Positions 1 through 10,493 of a stretch of DNA of 61,936 nt are shown piece by piece. The notes below the pieces were generated by a model. It saw only the letters and a list, made by a program, of their open reading frames with translations, ran no database searches and had not been told where the DNA came from. Origin of the DNA: an uncultured Clostridia bacterium (GTDB taxonomy: Bacteria > Bacillota > Clostridia > TANB77 > CAG-465); NCBI GenBank assembly GCA_934132895.1, contig CAKPAG010000008.1, positions 1 through 61,936 of the forward strand, read 5' to 3'. How positions within the stretch are numbered: the stretch's first letter is position 1; each line of letters starts with the position of its first letter. Made by a program: the position numbers and the translations under genes.

Positions 1-327
1 CCTATGATTATTTTTATTTTATCATAGAAAGGTTTTTTTTACTACTCTTAGTTTACACAAATTTTTCTACATGCTCAATAAAATTAGTACTTTGTTCCCT
101 AAAAATTTAATTATTTTTGTTTTTAGGGGATAAAAAAATATATATGTAATACAAATTCATAGTCTTTTTTTCAAGTTTTTGTACTACCAATACAAAAACT
201 TTCTATTTTTGCTACTTTTTTGTATTGGATTTGTTTAATAGTTACTATATTATCTACTAAAAGTTTCTATAGCAAAAAACAAGCTCTGCAATCTACTTTT
301 GCAAAGCTTGTTTAAATTTACTATTTT
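1..327. other. Gene-free AT-rich stretch with inverted repeats
   Basis: I see no convincing gene here. The stretch holds several inverted repeats: a short one at 3-27 followed by a T-run, one with arms near 92-101 and 121-131, and a 12-bp pair at 187-198 and 217-228. None except the terminator listed separately at 277-313 has a clear role. The gene to the left of the window may end here. Confidence 0.5.
277..313 (-). terminator. Rho-independent terminator of the 328-1051 gene
   Basis: Arms at 277-290 and 300-313 pair over 14 bases with one mismatch. On the minus strand the hairpin runs directly into a T-run. It lies just after the stop codon of the minus-strand gene at 328. Confidence 0.75.
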
Positions 328-1051
328 CTAAAATTTATTTAATATTTTCTTTATATAATTGTCTTCTATACTAAACACATAATCTTTTGTATCTTTTCTA
401 GTTATGCTAATTCCGTTATTAATTAAATCTTCCTCTGGGAATTTAAGTGAAACTTTACATACGCTTAATTTTCCAGTTTCATCAACTATATTTAAATTAA
501 ATTTAAATTTCATGCTTAAATCTGAAAACTTTACATCTAGAACTTTTAACATTGTACCATCAAAAGTTATAGCATTTGTACCATCTGGAATTTTAACATC
601 TTTCATAAACTCAAGATTATCTAAATTAAGTGATATAAATATTTGGCCATCTTTTTCTTCAGGTAAAAGTTTAACTTTTTTTTCATCTAAAGAAATTCTC
701 TCATCTTTCTCATTATTTTGATAAAAAGCTATATCACCTTGCATATTAGGTTTTGTAAAGGAGATATTATCCATATATATTTCCTTTATTCCCATTTGCT
801 TTGTTATTAAAATAGATATATTATTTCTCCCGAGTTAAATTTAGTTTCATACTATTAAATCCAGTATTTTCTGTTTCTTCTGAAACTAATTCTTCTACAT
901 CTAAAGTGGATTTTAAAACAAAATCATTTATTCTGAATGTTCCTTGATTTATACTTCCTTTTGTATCAAGCAAGATACTGCTTAAAAGATATATTAAAAT
1001 TATAGATACAACAGCTATAATCATTATTCCTAAAGCTTTCTTTTTTTTCAT
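328..1051 (-). CDS. Membrane-anchored protein of unknown function, joined by +1 shift at CGG
   Basis: I do not recognise the family. The N-terminus is basic and followed by one membrane helix (about residues 6-28); the rest is a soluble, presumably external domain of mixed beta character. Two ORFs make up the gene: 821-1051 and a second one in the +1 frame ending at 328. The first reads an in-frame CGG at 832-830 and stops three codons later. Skipping its C gives Gly (GGG) as residue 74 and an open frame through the gap into the second ORF, for about 240 residues in all. The start at 1051 is chosen because AGGTTGGTG sits just upstream; a longer start at 1102 has no ribosome-binding site. If the second part were translated alone, an ATG at 774 with AAAGGAA before it would serve. 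It stands alone, with a terminator at 277-313. Confidence 0.65.
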
Positions 1052-1139
1052 ATATTTCACCAACCTACATTTAATTATACTATAACGTTCATAAAAAAAC
1101 AACTAAAAAAATATATTTTAATAAGGATGTGATTTTACT

Positions 1140-1322
1140 TTGGAAAACTTTTTTGGAAATAATTCTAATAATTTTCTTAAAAACTGCAATTTAGGTGACC
1201 TTGATATAAATAAAATACTTGTTATAATACTACTTTTAACAGACCAGTTAAACATTGAAGCAATTCATGTATATAGAAATAATTTTATTGTATCTTTAGG
1301 TACTTTTAATGATGATTTATAA
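1140..1322 (+). CDS. Small hypothetical protein, 60 residues
   Basis: Starts with TTG, about ten bases after AAGGATGTG; the nearby ATG meets a stop at once. The N-terminus is Asn-rich, followed by a hydrophobic stretch (about residues 25-35) and an acidic end. I recognise no family. The stop codon overlaps the left arm of a strong terminator at 1321-1369, which supports a real short transcription unit lying between two minus-strand neighbours. Confidence 0.5.
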   Translation: MENFFGNNSNNFLKNCNLGDLDINKILVIILLLTDQLNIEAIHVYRNNFIVSLGTFNDDL

Positions 1323-1369
1323 CAAGCCACTAAATAGATATATAATCTACTCGTGGCTTGTTATTTTTT
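1321..1369 (+). terminator. Rho-independent terminator
   Basis: A perfect 10-bp stem (arms 1321-1330 and 1353-1362) is followed by ATTTTTTATT on the plus strand. It ends the 60-residue gene. Confidence 0.85.
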
Positions 1370-1372
1370 ATT

Positions 1373-3326
1373 CTAATGATTTGAACTATCTCCAAATAAT
1401 TCATCAAATTTCTTTTCAAGTTCTGCTTGTAAATCAAGTGTTGTTGAATTTGTATTCTCATTTTTTGGAATTATTTTTTTAGGTTCTTCTTTAATTTCTG
1501 GTATTTCTATTTCTGGTTCTTTGAAAGATTGCATACGTTCTTTTGCCATTCTTTCACGTTTTGCAATATGTTCTCTTACATCCATTATCTTAATCGGTAC
1601 ATCGTCTGTCTTAGGCATTGTAGATAAATCTTTGATTTCATATTGTCTTGCAACATCTCTCATTGGATGATATTTAAAATACCATGCTTTCTTAGCTTTA
1701 ATAGGTTTAAGGGTTCTAACAAGTAATATTTCTTCATTTGGATCAAGACGTGTAAGTTCATCTATTGTCATAAGATCCCTACCTTGCTTTTGCATGCTTA
1801 CAGAAACTCCTTGTTTTTGCCATTCATCTTTATCTTTATTTACAGATTTATTACGTATATTTATTGTTGTTTGCCCCATACTCTTTTGGAAATATTCACA
1901 AGTTTTTAATGATGAACTTCCTAAAAATAATTTAGTATCGCAGTTACCTATGATATTCTCATAATTATCTTTGTAAAGAGCTTCTAGTTGATCCAAACTT
2001 TGTACAACTATTGATATACTTATTCCTAAACTTCTTGTTGTACTCAATTTTTTGTTAAAATCAGGTATTTGACCAATGTTTGCAAACTCATCAAGTAGGA
2101 AATATACTTGGTGGTTCAAAGTTCCGCCATTTGCATCTGCTTGTGCATATAATTTTTGTAACATCTGACTAAAGAAAATTGTAGACACAAAGTCATAAGT
2201 ACTATCTGCAGCAGATGTTATAACGAAAATTGCTGTCTTTTTATTTCCTAGTTCATCAAAGTCAAAGTTATTTGAAGTTGTTATTCTTTGCATTGATGGT
2301 GTATCAAATGTTTCAACTTTAGAAATTGTAGATATTATGATTGATTGCATTGTTTTATCAGCAGCTGTTTTAAAGTTTTCATATTGAACACGACCTGGAT
2401 GCTCAGGTTTTAATTCATCAATAAATAGCTTATCAAATAATGTATCATCACCGCCTCCAGCTCTTATTATATTTAAGCAACTAGATAAGTTTTGCTCTTC
2501 TACTGGTAACACTGATATAACATAATATATACAAGCTTTTAATAGCATTTTAGCGGTGTTATCCCAAAATGGGTCGTTAGTTGGTTGACCTTTAGTCGCA
2601 CCTACTACTATTGTATGTGCTATTATATCAACACTTGTATGGTCTATTATATGTGCAAGTGGATTATACCTATCACTATAATCAGGATTTACTAAGTTTA
2701 AAACTCTTACATTATATCCATTTGCTTTTAAAAATCCAGATGTTTCTCTATATAACTCACCTTTAGGATCTGTTATTACATAAGAACCTAAAAGTTGTAA
2801 TATATTAGGTTTTATATAACAGGCAGATTTACCTGCACCAGATCCGACCTACAACAAGTATATTTTTATTTATTAAAACCTTTTTTAAATCTGTACCTAA
2901 ATAATGATCTTTACTTAAGATAAATCCTTCTTTTTTATTCAGTATTTCTCTACCATCAGAAAGTTTATCAAATTCTTCACCATGTTTACTCCAATCACTT
3001 GAGCCGTTCTCTTTTCCTTCATATTCTGAAATTGGTGCAAATTTGATTTTCCAAGCTATAAATAATATGACCGTTAAGATTAAAAGCCATAAAGAGCCTT
3101 TTAAAAAGCTTATAAATTCTAAAAATATTCCAGTAAAAAATTTAAATGTTATTATATTATTTAAAAATCCAGAAAATACAGTTTTTAAAGTTTCATACAA
3201 ATCTGAACCTTCAGCGACTTCATGTAAGCCCACGCAAATTGCGCCTACTACTATTATATCTACTAGTATGTAGGCGATTAAAAATGGCATGAATTGTCTT
3301 TTTAATTTATTCATATTTATTTTCAT
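1373..3326 (-). CDS. VirD4/TraG type IV secretion coupling ATPase, joined by +1 shift at CGG
   Basis: Type IV coupling proteins are membrane ATPases that feed DNA-protein complexes to a conjugation or secretion channel. The N-terminus has two membrane helices (about residues 12-34 and 77-95). The first ORF (2829-3326) ends as ILVVG then CGG and stops five codons on. Removing the C at 2846 turns this into the Walker A motif VVGGSGAGKS (about residues 157-167), and the new frame runs open into the 1373-2548 ORF. That part carries the Walker B region FLLDEFANIG (about residue 410) and the family's C-terminal domain, for about 650 residues, the usual length. A good site (AGGGGAAA) precedes the start at 3326. 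No relaxase or mating-channel genes lie nearby, so it looks stranded or part of a small locus with the 3393 and 3640 genes. A true pseudogene with a one-base insertion is the alternative. Confidence 0.8.
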
Positions 3327-3392
3327 ATGCTATTTCCCCTTATGATTAGTGCTATTATATTGTATATTTTAACAATATAACAGCATCTAAAA

Positions 3393-3554
3393 TTAAACTA
3401 TTAAATCGTTTTCTCCAGAAAGTTTTTCGTTAATTTGTTTTTCTTTTCTAATTTCACCTTCAAAAACTTTTATATTTGCTTTTTCAGGTCCTATTAGAAT
3501 TTCACCTTTTTCATTCACTCTAAGAACACTACATCCTAATTGTGCGATACTCAT
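3393..3554 (-). CDS. Small hypothetical protein, 53 residues
   Basis: A 53-codon ORF preceded by a very strong site (AGGGAGGAATTATTAAT then ATG). The protein is charged and soluble, with no membrane segment, and starts MSIAQLGCSVLRVNEKGE. I recognise no family. It lies 66 bases upstream of the coupling-protein gene and downstream of the 3640 gene on the same strand, so the three may share a transcript. Confidence 0.6.
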   Translation of the reverse strand: MSIAQLGCSVLRVNEKGEILIGPEKANIKVFEGEIRKEKQINEKLSGENDLIV

Positions 3555-3639
3555 ATTAATAATTCCTCCCTTTATTACTTATATTACTACATTTAAAACT
3601 ACATTTATTATTACATTTTAATATTTAATTTAATTTAAT

Positions 3640-4158
3640 TTAATCAAATCTAAGCTCTAAAACTATATATGGTTTGTTAGGTAAAAGCTTACATCTACCT
3701 TTTACTTCGCCTGTTACTTCATCTTTAAAAAGTACTGGCTTTATTTCATCACCTGTTTGTGTATCAATTATAGAAAAATGTCTTTTCATACTTGGTGTAT
3801 ATTCAATTTCTTTGTATTCTACACCTTCTTGATTGTATATAGTTCCATAACTTAATGGTACATTAGATTCTGTAACCATAAAGCCTTTATCACTTAATTC
3901 GCCAGTGCTAAGAATTGCTTTATTATTAGTTAAAGTAAGTAATACAATTAACTGATTTTCTTCACCGTTTTTTATAACGTTAAAAACTTTTTTAATTCTA
4001 CCATCTTGTTCACTATCTATACAATCTAATTTTTGAAGTGATAAAAAGGCATTGCCTTTTAAAGCCTCGTTTTCATTTTTTTCAACTAGGAATGCTACTG
4101 TATTCATTCCTGGCATATCAATAATTTCAAATTTGTTCATTTGTATTATAGGTTCCAT
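3640..4158 (-). CDS. Hypothetical soluble protein, 172 residues
   Basis: Not recognised. The predicted protein has no signal peptide or membrane helix and is beta-rich, with short motifs such as NNKAILSTGELSDKG. AAAGAGGTATAATTT precedes the ATG at 4158, supporting this start. It is first in a possible three-gene minus-strand unit with the 53-residue gene and the VirD4-like gene, separated by 85 and 66 bases. Nothing in it suggests an enzyme. Confidence 0.7.
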   Translation of the reverse strand: MEPIIQMNKFEIIDMPGMNTVAFLVEKNENEALKGNAFLSLQKLDCIDSEQDGRIKKVFNVIKNGEENQLIVLLTLTNNKAILSTGELSDKGFMVTESNVPLSYGTIYNQEGVEYKEIEYTPSMKRHFSIIDTQTGDEIKPVLFKDEVTGEVKGRCKLLPNKPYIVLELRFD

Positions 4159-4261
4159 AAATTATACCTCTTTCTAAATATAAAACCGTATAGTTATATT
4201 ATACATTATTTTTATGTAAAATGCAAGGGATATTCTCACATTTTACATAAAATAGTATACA

Positions 4262-6062
4262 TTAACTAGCAGATTTTCGTGTTCCCACTCTCACAACCTG
4301 TTGTTGAGCATTATATGTATCTCTTGAAAGCATTCTAGAATCAACATATGCTCCATTTTTATATCTTGTTAAGTATCCCTCGGATACATAGCCATTTACA
4401 CCTTTTACATCTACAACTTGTTCTCCATCATTTAAATTATTATCATATGTATATTTAGTAGTAAATGGTACTTGACTTATAACTTTACTTGATAAAACTA
4501 TATCATATTCATCATTTTCCTTTGTACCATATATACTAACATTTAAACTTCCACCACTACTAAATGATGTTGTAATTTTTACTGGATAGTTTCTAGTATT
4601 TTTAAATTTAAAGTCTAACACTGGAGAATATACTGTAGCATCCAAACTTGGTTGTACATATCCTACTGGAAGTCCGGTGCTGATGTCTTTCAACTATTTC
4701 AAGTCCTGCCATTAGTACGGTATCATAAAGTGTTGATGTAGTTTGGCAAATACCTCCACCCATCTCATTTACGGTAGTACCACCTTTAAATGTAGCTGCA
4801 GGTAAATATCCTTTAGCAGCAGTTGTATCTCCTATTGCTGCGTTATATGAAAATGTTTCACCAGGCATTATAACTTTATCGTTTAAATAGCTAAGTGCTA
4901 CTTTTAAGTTATTTGCTCTTGCATACTGTGATGCATTAAAGTACGTTGTCTTTCCAGCTATTTTATCGTTATAATATTTGCTTGTTAAATCTTTTAATTT
5001 CACATTTGGCTCTGTTATTTTAAGTCCAAATTCTATAACTTTTCCTTCTTCTTTGTTTTCACTTTTTGCTAAGAAATCTTTTAGTTCATTTACATCAAAA
5101 TCTATACCTACTACTTCTGAAATAAACTTAACAGGAGATGATTTTTCATCTAAATATGCATCTTTAGGTTCTCTTTTTACTTCCTCATATACTTTGTCTA
5201 CATCTAACTTTTGTGCTCCCCTACTTATTAAATCAAGTGTAACTTTAGTTTCGCCTTTTGATTTAAATGCATTTATAATGCTTTCTTCTTCATTATTATA
5301 ATCTATTGAATTTCCACTTTTTCCGATTGTTATTATAAGCTTAGCACTTGGTTCATCGACACTATAAGAATCATCTACAACTCTGTTTTTAATACTTAAA
5401 TCTATATTTTTTATTACACTATCAAACTTTTCACTGTTATAATTATATTCAGCTTGTATTTCAGCTGGTTTAAACAAAGCTGCTATTATTTTGAAGTTAC
5501 TTGTAAATATATTACCTTTTCTTCCAAAAGACATTACTTTTTCAATTGTTTTAGCTTCATCAATTTTTAATTCTATTTCTTCTGATGTAACATTAAATAT
5601 TTCTTCTGAATTTTGGTAAATATCTATTTTTTTTGAGACTAGCTCTTCATTTTGTTTCGTTATAATATTTTCTACTTCCTCTTTAGTTTTTCCGCTTAAG
5701 TCCTCACCATTTAAATAAACATTTTTATATACTTTAGCATTCAATTTGTTTATACAAACAATAACTGCAAAAAGTAGAAATAAAGCAAAAATACTTGCTG
5801 CTACTATAATTATAATATATATTTTTTTAAAGTTAGCTGCTTTACTATCGTTTTCTTTTATAGGTTTAGTTTCTTTTGCCACTTGCAACGAACCTTTTCT
5901 TTTTTCTTTTTCCTCTACTTGAACTTCGTCTTTTATTTCAATAGTATCGTTTGTTTCAATAACTTTTACTTCATCAGTTTTTGTTTCTTCTTTTTTTTCT
6001 TCCTGTTCTTTATTTTCTAAATTTTCTTCATTATCTAAATTAACTTTTTCATCACTTGTCAT
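4262..6062 (-). CDS. VanW family membrane-anchored protein, joined by +1 shift at CGG
   Basis: VanW-family proteins of Firmicutes are anchored cell-surface proteins, often with a putative peptidoglycan-binding domain; their biochemical role is unsettled. Residues 1-76 are a highly charged cytoplasmic tail and 81-104 a membrane helix. A long extracellular region follows, then the VanW core with GETFSYNAAIG and GGGICQTTSTLY. The frame breaks inside the core: after ERHQH an in-frame CGG (4676-4674) leads to a stop 22 codons later. Skipping its C gives residue 463 Gly and continues as LPVGYVQPSLDATVYSPV, typical of the family, to a stop at 4262; total about 599 residues. The frame-restoring base is at 4676. 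The start at 6062 has a GGAGG-type site. It lies 39 bases after the CofE-like gene, so the two are probably co-transcribed. Confidence 0.85.
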
Positions 6063-6101
6063 TTTTTCCTCCAGAGTTACTAATTAGTAACAACATAAAC
6101 T

Positions 6102-6902
6102 TTATTCTTCAATTTTCTCTTCAGTAACGTTTTCTGTAGTTTCTAGTTCATCGCTTTTTTCATCAACAACTTCTTGCTTTTCTTCTGTTATTTCTTCATC
6201 TTTCTTTTCTTCTTTTCTAATTAATATAATTGGTGTTAATGTTTTTGCTTGACCAGCAGGGTTATCCTTAATTAGTGCTTTTAAAGTTTTTTCATCTAAA
6301 TCTATACTATCAGATTTTCCAAGTATTTCAACATTAAAATCATTTGCATCAACAATCATAGCTTTTATGCCAAGTTTTTCATACATTTCATTACATACGC
6401 CTGTTGAATTTTCTGGAATTCTTATTCCAAAGTCAGCATAATCTTCAAATACTTCTCCATAAAAGCCATCAAGTCCACTTATCTCAGGTCCAACTATTTC
6501 ATAAAATACTCCATGTTTTCCAAATAATTTGCAAACTCCTCCAGCTATTGCAGCCCATATTACTTTAAGTCTTCCACAAAGATTTATTGCAAATTGCATT
6601 TTATATGGGTTATCTACTCCTACACCGGCATCACTTCTCATTGCAAATTTAGATAAGAACTTAGCAAGTCCACTTATTTTAATATCTTTTTTGTATACTA
6701 CCCTTTTTTGGCATAGACCAATTATTTTTTCACTAATTGATATTATATCTCCCTCTTCATATATTGGTTTAACATATTTTTCCATAATGTCAATATAGCT
6801 TTCTCCTATTTGTACATAGTGAGTTTCTATTGCATGTCTTAAATATTTTTGACCATTAACTTCAATTTCTACACTTTTTCCCTCATTTGCTTTAAATTCC
6901 AT
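6102..6902 (-). CDS. Coenzyme F420-0:L-glutamate ligase-like protein (CofE fold)
   Basis: The central 200 residues resemble the F420-0 gamma-glutamyl ligase family, including YVKPIYEEGDIISISEK and the RSDAGVGVDNPYKMQFAINL region. Such proteins are common in Clostridia that do not make F420, where the substrate is unknown, so the true activity should be left open. The last 40 residues are a low-complexity Glu/Lys tail. I chose the ATG at 6902; a GTG three codons earlier (6911) is possible because the ribosome-binding site is weak for both. It is upstream of the VanW gene on the same strand. No cofactor F420 biosynthesis genes are in the window. Confidence 0.75.
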   Translation of the reverse strand: MEFKANEGKSVEIEVNGQKYLRHAIETHYVQIGESYIDIMEKYVKPIYEEGDIISISEKIIGLCQKRVVYKKDIKISGLAKFLSKFAMRSDAGVGVDNPYKMQFAINLCGRLKVIWAAIAGGVCKLFGKHGVFYEIVGPEISGLDGFYGEVFEDYADFGIRIPENSTGVCNEMYEKLGIKAMIVDANDFNVEILGKSDSIDLDEKTLKALIKDNPAGQAKTLTPIILIRKEEKKDEEITEEKQEVVDEKSDELETTENVTEEKIEE

Positions 6903-6977
6903 AAAATTCACACTTCTTTCTTAAACTTTTATACATAAAAAGTATATTACAAAAATGCTTATATGTCAATAAACGAA

Positions 6978-7010
6978 AAGAAAAAGTGTGATTAAATTTC
7001 ACACTTTTTT
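6978..7010 (-). terminator. Terminator after RNase P RNA
   Basis: A 10-bp stem (arms 6982-6991 and 6999-7008) is followed on the minus strand by a T-run, just beyond the 3' end of the RNase P RNA. Confidence 0.8.
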
Positions 7011-7023
7011 ATACAAAATTAAA

Positions 7024-7354
7024 TGAGCATTCTATAAGCCGGATTCTGTTTTAAATAGTCATTTATCTAGAGTATATATTGCTATATACTTCAAGCCACC
7101 AACCACGAGAGATGACGGGCCATCTTAACCTCTCTTTTATGGTGTTGCACCGAGTGGGGTTTACACCATAACTATGTCTCCATAGTTATTCGTGAGCTCT
7201 TACCTCGCGTTTTCACCCTTACCAAACTGGCGGTTATTTTCTGTTGCACTTTCCTTAAGGTCACCCTCACTAGCCGTTAGCTAGCACCCTTGCCCTATGG
7301 TGTCCGGACTTTCCTCTTAACACTTTTAAGTCAAGCGACTATTTCTAATACTCA
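7024..7354 (-). ncRNA. rnpB: RNase P RNA, class A
   Basis: The catalytic RNA of RNase P, which trims the 5' ends of tRNAs. The conserved GAGGAAAGTCCGGAC block lies near 7302-7316 on the minus strand, followed by the CATAGGGCAAGGGTGCTAGC region; the 3' part has AGAATCCGGCTTATAGAATG. The ends were set by the P1 helix, where GAGTATT at 7353-7347 pairs with AATGCTC at 7031-7025. About 330 nt, normal for the class, and followed by a terminator. Confidence 0.93.
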
Positions 7355-7419
7355 TACATATATTATATCATTTATGTAAAGAAAAGTAAACAAAAAGTTT
7401 TAGTTAAGTTAAGTTTATT

Positions 7420-8337
7420 TTACTTTTTCTTTGCTTTTTTGTTTGTTTTTCCACTTCCAAGTTTAGCAGCTATATTATCAAATACGTACCATAAAGATGG
7501 TGCTATAAATACTGATGAATAAGTACCTACTAATACACCTATTACAAGTGGTAAAGAAAACTCTTTTAATACTTGTTGATGGTCTATTAAAGCCATTACA
7601 TATACAACTAATATAACTGTTACAGTTGTAAGTGAAGTATATATTGTTCTTTTGATTGTTTGAGAAATACTTTTATTTATTGTATCTTTATCATCATTTG
7701 ATTTTGACACTTTCCTTTTATTTTCTCTTATTCTATCATATATTATAATTGTATCATTTATAGAATAACCTATTATTGTAAGAATAACTGCAACAAATGA
7801 AGTATTAATTGTAAGTCCAAAAATTCCATATATTGCTATTATAAATAACGCATCATGTAATAATGCAATAATTGCTGTTACAGCTGCTGTAAAACCTAAA
7901 GTCTTAAATCTAATAGTTATATATAATAGAATTAATACTAATGCTACACACACTGCAAGTAAAGCAGATTCTAAAAGTTCTTTTCCATATGATGGTTGAA
8001 CATTTCTTGTAGAAGGTTCACTCATATCAGGAAACTTTTCTCTTAAAGCATTTACTACCTTAGTAGATTGTTCTTCACTCATAACATCAGAAGTAATAAT
8101 TACTTTATTATCTCCATTTGATACTTGTTGTACTAGTGGTTTAGAACCTGTGATTTCAGCTACGATATCTTCAATATCTGTATTCTTAAACTCAGCTTTA
8201 AGCTCTGTTTCAATCTTAGTTCCACCTTTAAAATCTATATCAAATTTATATCCTTTTATAACTCCAAATACTATTCCACCAATTATAACTAGAAGTGAAA
8301 GAGCAAAACATATATATCTTTTATTAACAAAGTCCAT
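7420..8337 (-). CDS. secF: Protein translocase subunit SecF
   Basis: SecF partners SecD in the membrane and helps drive protein export after SecYEG using the proton gradient. Six membrane helices are visible with a periplasmic-type P1 domain after the first. The FKGGTKIE motif follows helix 1, and the fourth-fifth helix region has GYSINDTIIIYDRIRENKRK, diagnostic of the family. 305 residues, normal. The ATG at 8337 overlaps the stop codon region of secD and has GGAGGACAAATAGC upstream, so the two are translated together. Confidence 0.95.
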   Translation of the reverse strand: MDFVNKRYICFALSLLVIIGGIVFGVIKGYKFDIDFKGGTKIETELKAEFKNTDIEDIVAEITGSKPLVQQVSNGDNKVIITSDVMSEEQSTKVVNALREKFPDMSEPSTRNVQPSYGKELLESALLAVCVALVLILLYITIRFKTLGFTAAVTAIIALLHDALFIIAIYGIFGLTINTSFVAVILTIIGYSINDTIIIYDRIRENKRKVSKSNDDKDTINKSISQTIKRTIYTSLTTVTVILVVYVMALIDHQQVLKEFSLPLVIGVLVGTYSSVFIAPSLWYVFDNIAAKLGSGKTNKKAKKK

Positions 8338-8338
8338 G

Positions 8339-9634
8339 CTATTTGTCCTCCTTTCTTAATCCAAATAAGAAAGTGTTATTCTTAGCGATTGGCATTAATT
8401 GTTTTAAAATAAATCTTGTAACAACTATTGCTGTAAACAAACTAACTACAACACCAACTGCAAGTGTAACTCCAAATCCTCTTACGGTTCCAATTCCAAA
8501 TATATATAATAAAATTGCAACTATAAATGTTGTTATATTTCCATCAATAATGGCTGCCATAGCATTTTTAAAGCTTCTTTCAAAAGCTTTCATCGAACTA
8601 TTCTTTTGAGCAAATTCTTCTTTTAATCTTTCAAATATTATAACATTAGCATCCACTGCCATACCAACTGATAATATAAGACCAGCAATACCTGGTAATG
8701 TTAAACTAATTCCAGTTGTAGACATTATCAAAAGTACAATTGCCACATAAGCTAAAAGAGCAATTGAAGCTGTAAGTCCTGGAAGTCTGTATGCTACTAT
8801 CATAATAACACATACAAGCACAAATCCTATAATTCCTGCTATTATACTTACTTGTAAAGCTTGTTGCCCAATATATGGTCCAACATACTCTTTACTTATT
8901 ACTTCTAGATTGAACGGTAACGTACCTGAATCAATAAGCATAGCATATTCATCAGCTAAAGCTTTTTTCTCTGAATATGAACCTTGTCCCATAGTAATGA
9001 TTGCTGTATTAGAATCAATTTTACTTTGAACTGTTGGTGATGTTAAGCATTCTGTATCAAGATAGATTGATAATGTTTTTCCTATAAGTTTTTCTGTAGC
9101 TTCAGCGAACTTCTTTTGACCTTCATCACTAAATGTAAGTACTACATGTGGTGTTGGCATTCCAGTGTTATCTACAGCATCTTCACTTAATTTTGCTCCT
9201 TTTATTTCATCTCCTGAAAGTACAACATTTCCATCCGGATCTCTAAATTCTACTTTTGCTGTTTTATCTAATCCTTCTACTGCACTTAATGGATCTTTTG
9301 ATGTATCATTAATATCTGCTGGTATTTCAACAGAAATTTCTGCATTTGAAGCATCAGATCTTACTATATAATCAAATATATTTTTGGCCTCTAATCTTTT
9401 ACGGATAACAGCCTCTGATTTTTTTAAATCTTCTTGTGAAACTGTAACGCCATCATCAGCTTTAGCATGATAAACAATGGTAACACCTCCACTTATGTCT
9501 AGTCCAGTTTTTATGTTTTTTGCACCTTTAACTATTTGTTTGCCTTTAATGTTTAAACCAAAGACTGCAAGATAAGCTAAAGCGAAAATAACTAAAACAG
9601 ATACTACAATTTTTATAACATTGTCTTTTTTCAC
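8339..9634 (-). CDS. secD: Protein translocase subunit SecD
   Basis: SecD, the larger partner of SecF in the accessory export complex. The N-terminal helix is followed by GLDISGGVTIVYH and a long external P1 domain (about residues 60-240). Five clustered helices follow, with GMAVDANVIIFERLKEE in the conserved fourth helix loop. 431 residues, close to Firmicute SecD. It starts with GTG at 9634, with GGAGGGATTAAA just before. It is coupled to secF. A terminator at 9712-9751 separates it from the upstream PH-domain gene. Confidence 0.95.
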   Translation of the reverse strand: MKKDNVIKIVVSVLVIFALAYLAVFGLNIKGKQIVKGAKNIKTGLDISGGVTIVYHAKADDGVTVSQEDLKKSEAVIRKRLEAKNIFDYIVRSDASNAEISVEIPADINDTSKDPLSAVEGLDKTAKVEFRDPDGNVVLSGDEIKGAKLSEDAVDNTGMPTPHVVLTFSDEGQKKFAEATEKLIGKTLSIYLDTECLTSPTVQSKIDSNTAIITMGQGSYSEKKALADEYAMLIDSGTLPFNLEVISKEYVGPYIGQQALQVSIIAGIIGFVLVCVIMIVAYRLPGLTASIALLAYVAIVLLIMSTTGISLTLPGIAGLILSVGMAVDANVIIFERLKEEFAQKNSSMKAFERSFKNAMAAIIDGNITTFIVAILLYIFGIGTVRGFGVTLAVGVVVSLFTAIVVTRFILKQLMPIAKNNTFLFGLRKEDK

Positions 9635-9711
9635 TTTAATCCCTCCAAATCAAGACTATTATACTATTTTTAAATCTAGTAGTCAATATTTTTTTCCTTA
9701 TAATTAGACAA

Positions 9712-9751
9712 AAAATGTACTTTGTAACAAAAGTGTTACAAAGCACATTTT
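9712..9751 (-). terminator. Terminator of the pyrH/PH-domain unit
   Basis: A 17-bp stem with a 6-base loop (arms 9712-9728 and 9735-9751, nearly perfect) is followed on the minus strand by TTTTTT. It lies directly after the PH-domain gene. Confidence 0.85.
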
Positions 9752-9757
9752 ACTTTT

Positions 9758-10481
9758 TTACTTTTCTATATGTTTCAAGCTTTCAAGAAATTCCTCGTGT
9801 GTTTCTTTTTCGTTTTCCTCGTTTTGACCAATGTCTTTTTTACCTATATTTATATTGTCATCTGCCATAGCTTCTGAAGTTTTAATATCTTCATCTTCTT
9901 TTATAGTATTCGTAGTATTTTTTGTACCAGTAGAATGAACTAGCTTATCAATTATATCATAATGCTCTTTAGGATTTTTTATACTAAAAATAACTAAACC
10001 ATTGCTATATTCATTTTCAGCATTGGTATATATTACAATTATTCCATACCCCATTATTCTATCCCAAACACTTCTTCTTATTTCAACTTCTTTTACATTA
10101 GAATATTCTATATTTTTTTTATGTTGGTTTAAAAAAGAATCTTCATATGTCATATGGTCATTATAGAAAGTATATTTTATATTTTTATACTGAGCTATTT
10201 GCAATACAATGTGAATTACTAATTTTACGACACTAAATATTATCCCTATAATCAATATAACATTTAATATATTCATTACATCAACATTTCCGAAAATTAA
10301 GTGAACCGCTTTCAATTTTACCTTTTCCAACTAAATAAACAACATATCCCGCCACAAAAATAAATAGCATAAACAATGTTGATTTTATTTTTTTGCCAGT
10401 TGGCATTCCAAGCTCATAAATAAAATCAAATTTAGGTGTTATTTCATGTATCACTTCAGTGTTTCTTGTGTTTTCTTCCAT
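9758..10481 (-). CDS. Bacterial PH-domain (bPH2-like) membrane protein, joined by +1 shift at CGG
   Basis: Two membrane helices (about residues 33-52 and 70-90) precede a bacterial pleckstrin-homology domain recognisable by the IKYTFYNDHMTYEDSF and IEYSNVKEVEIRRS strands; the final 60 residues are a charged, disordered tail. The first ORF reads AAT TTT CGG at 10292-10290 and stops three codons on. Skipping the C gives Gly64 and continues as NVDVMNILNVILIIG into the second ORF, total about 240 residues. The second ORF's own ATG at 10330 has no ribosome-binding site and lies in the overlap. AGAGGTGAGCTT precedes the start at 10481, 12 bases after pyrH, so the genes are probably co-transcribed. 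Function of these proteins is generally unknown. Confidence 0.8.
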
Positions 10482-10493
10482 AAGCTCACCTCT

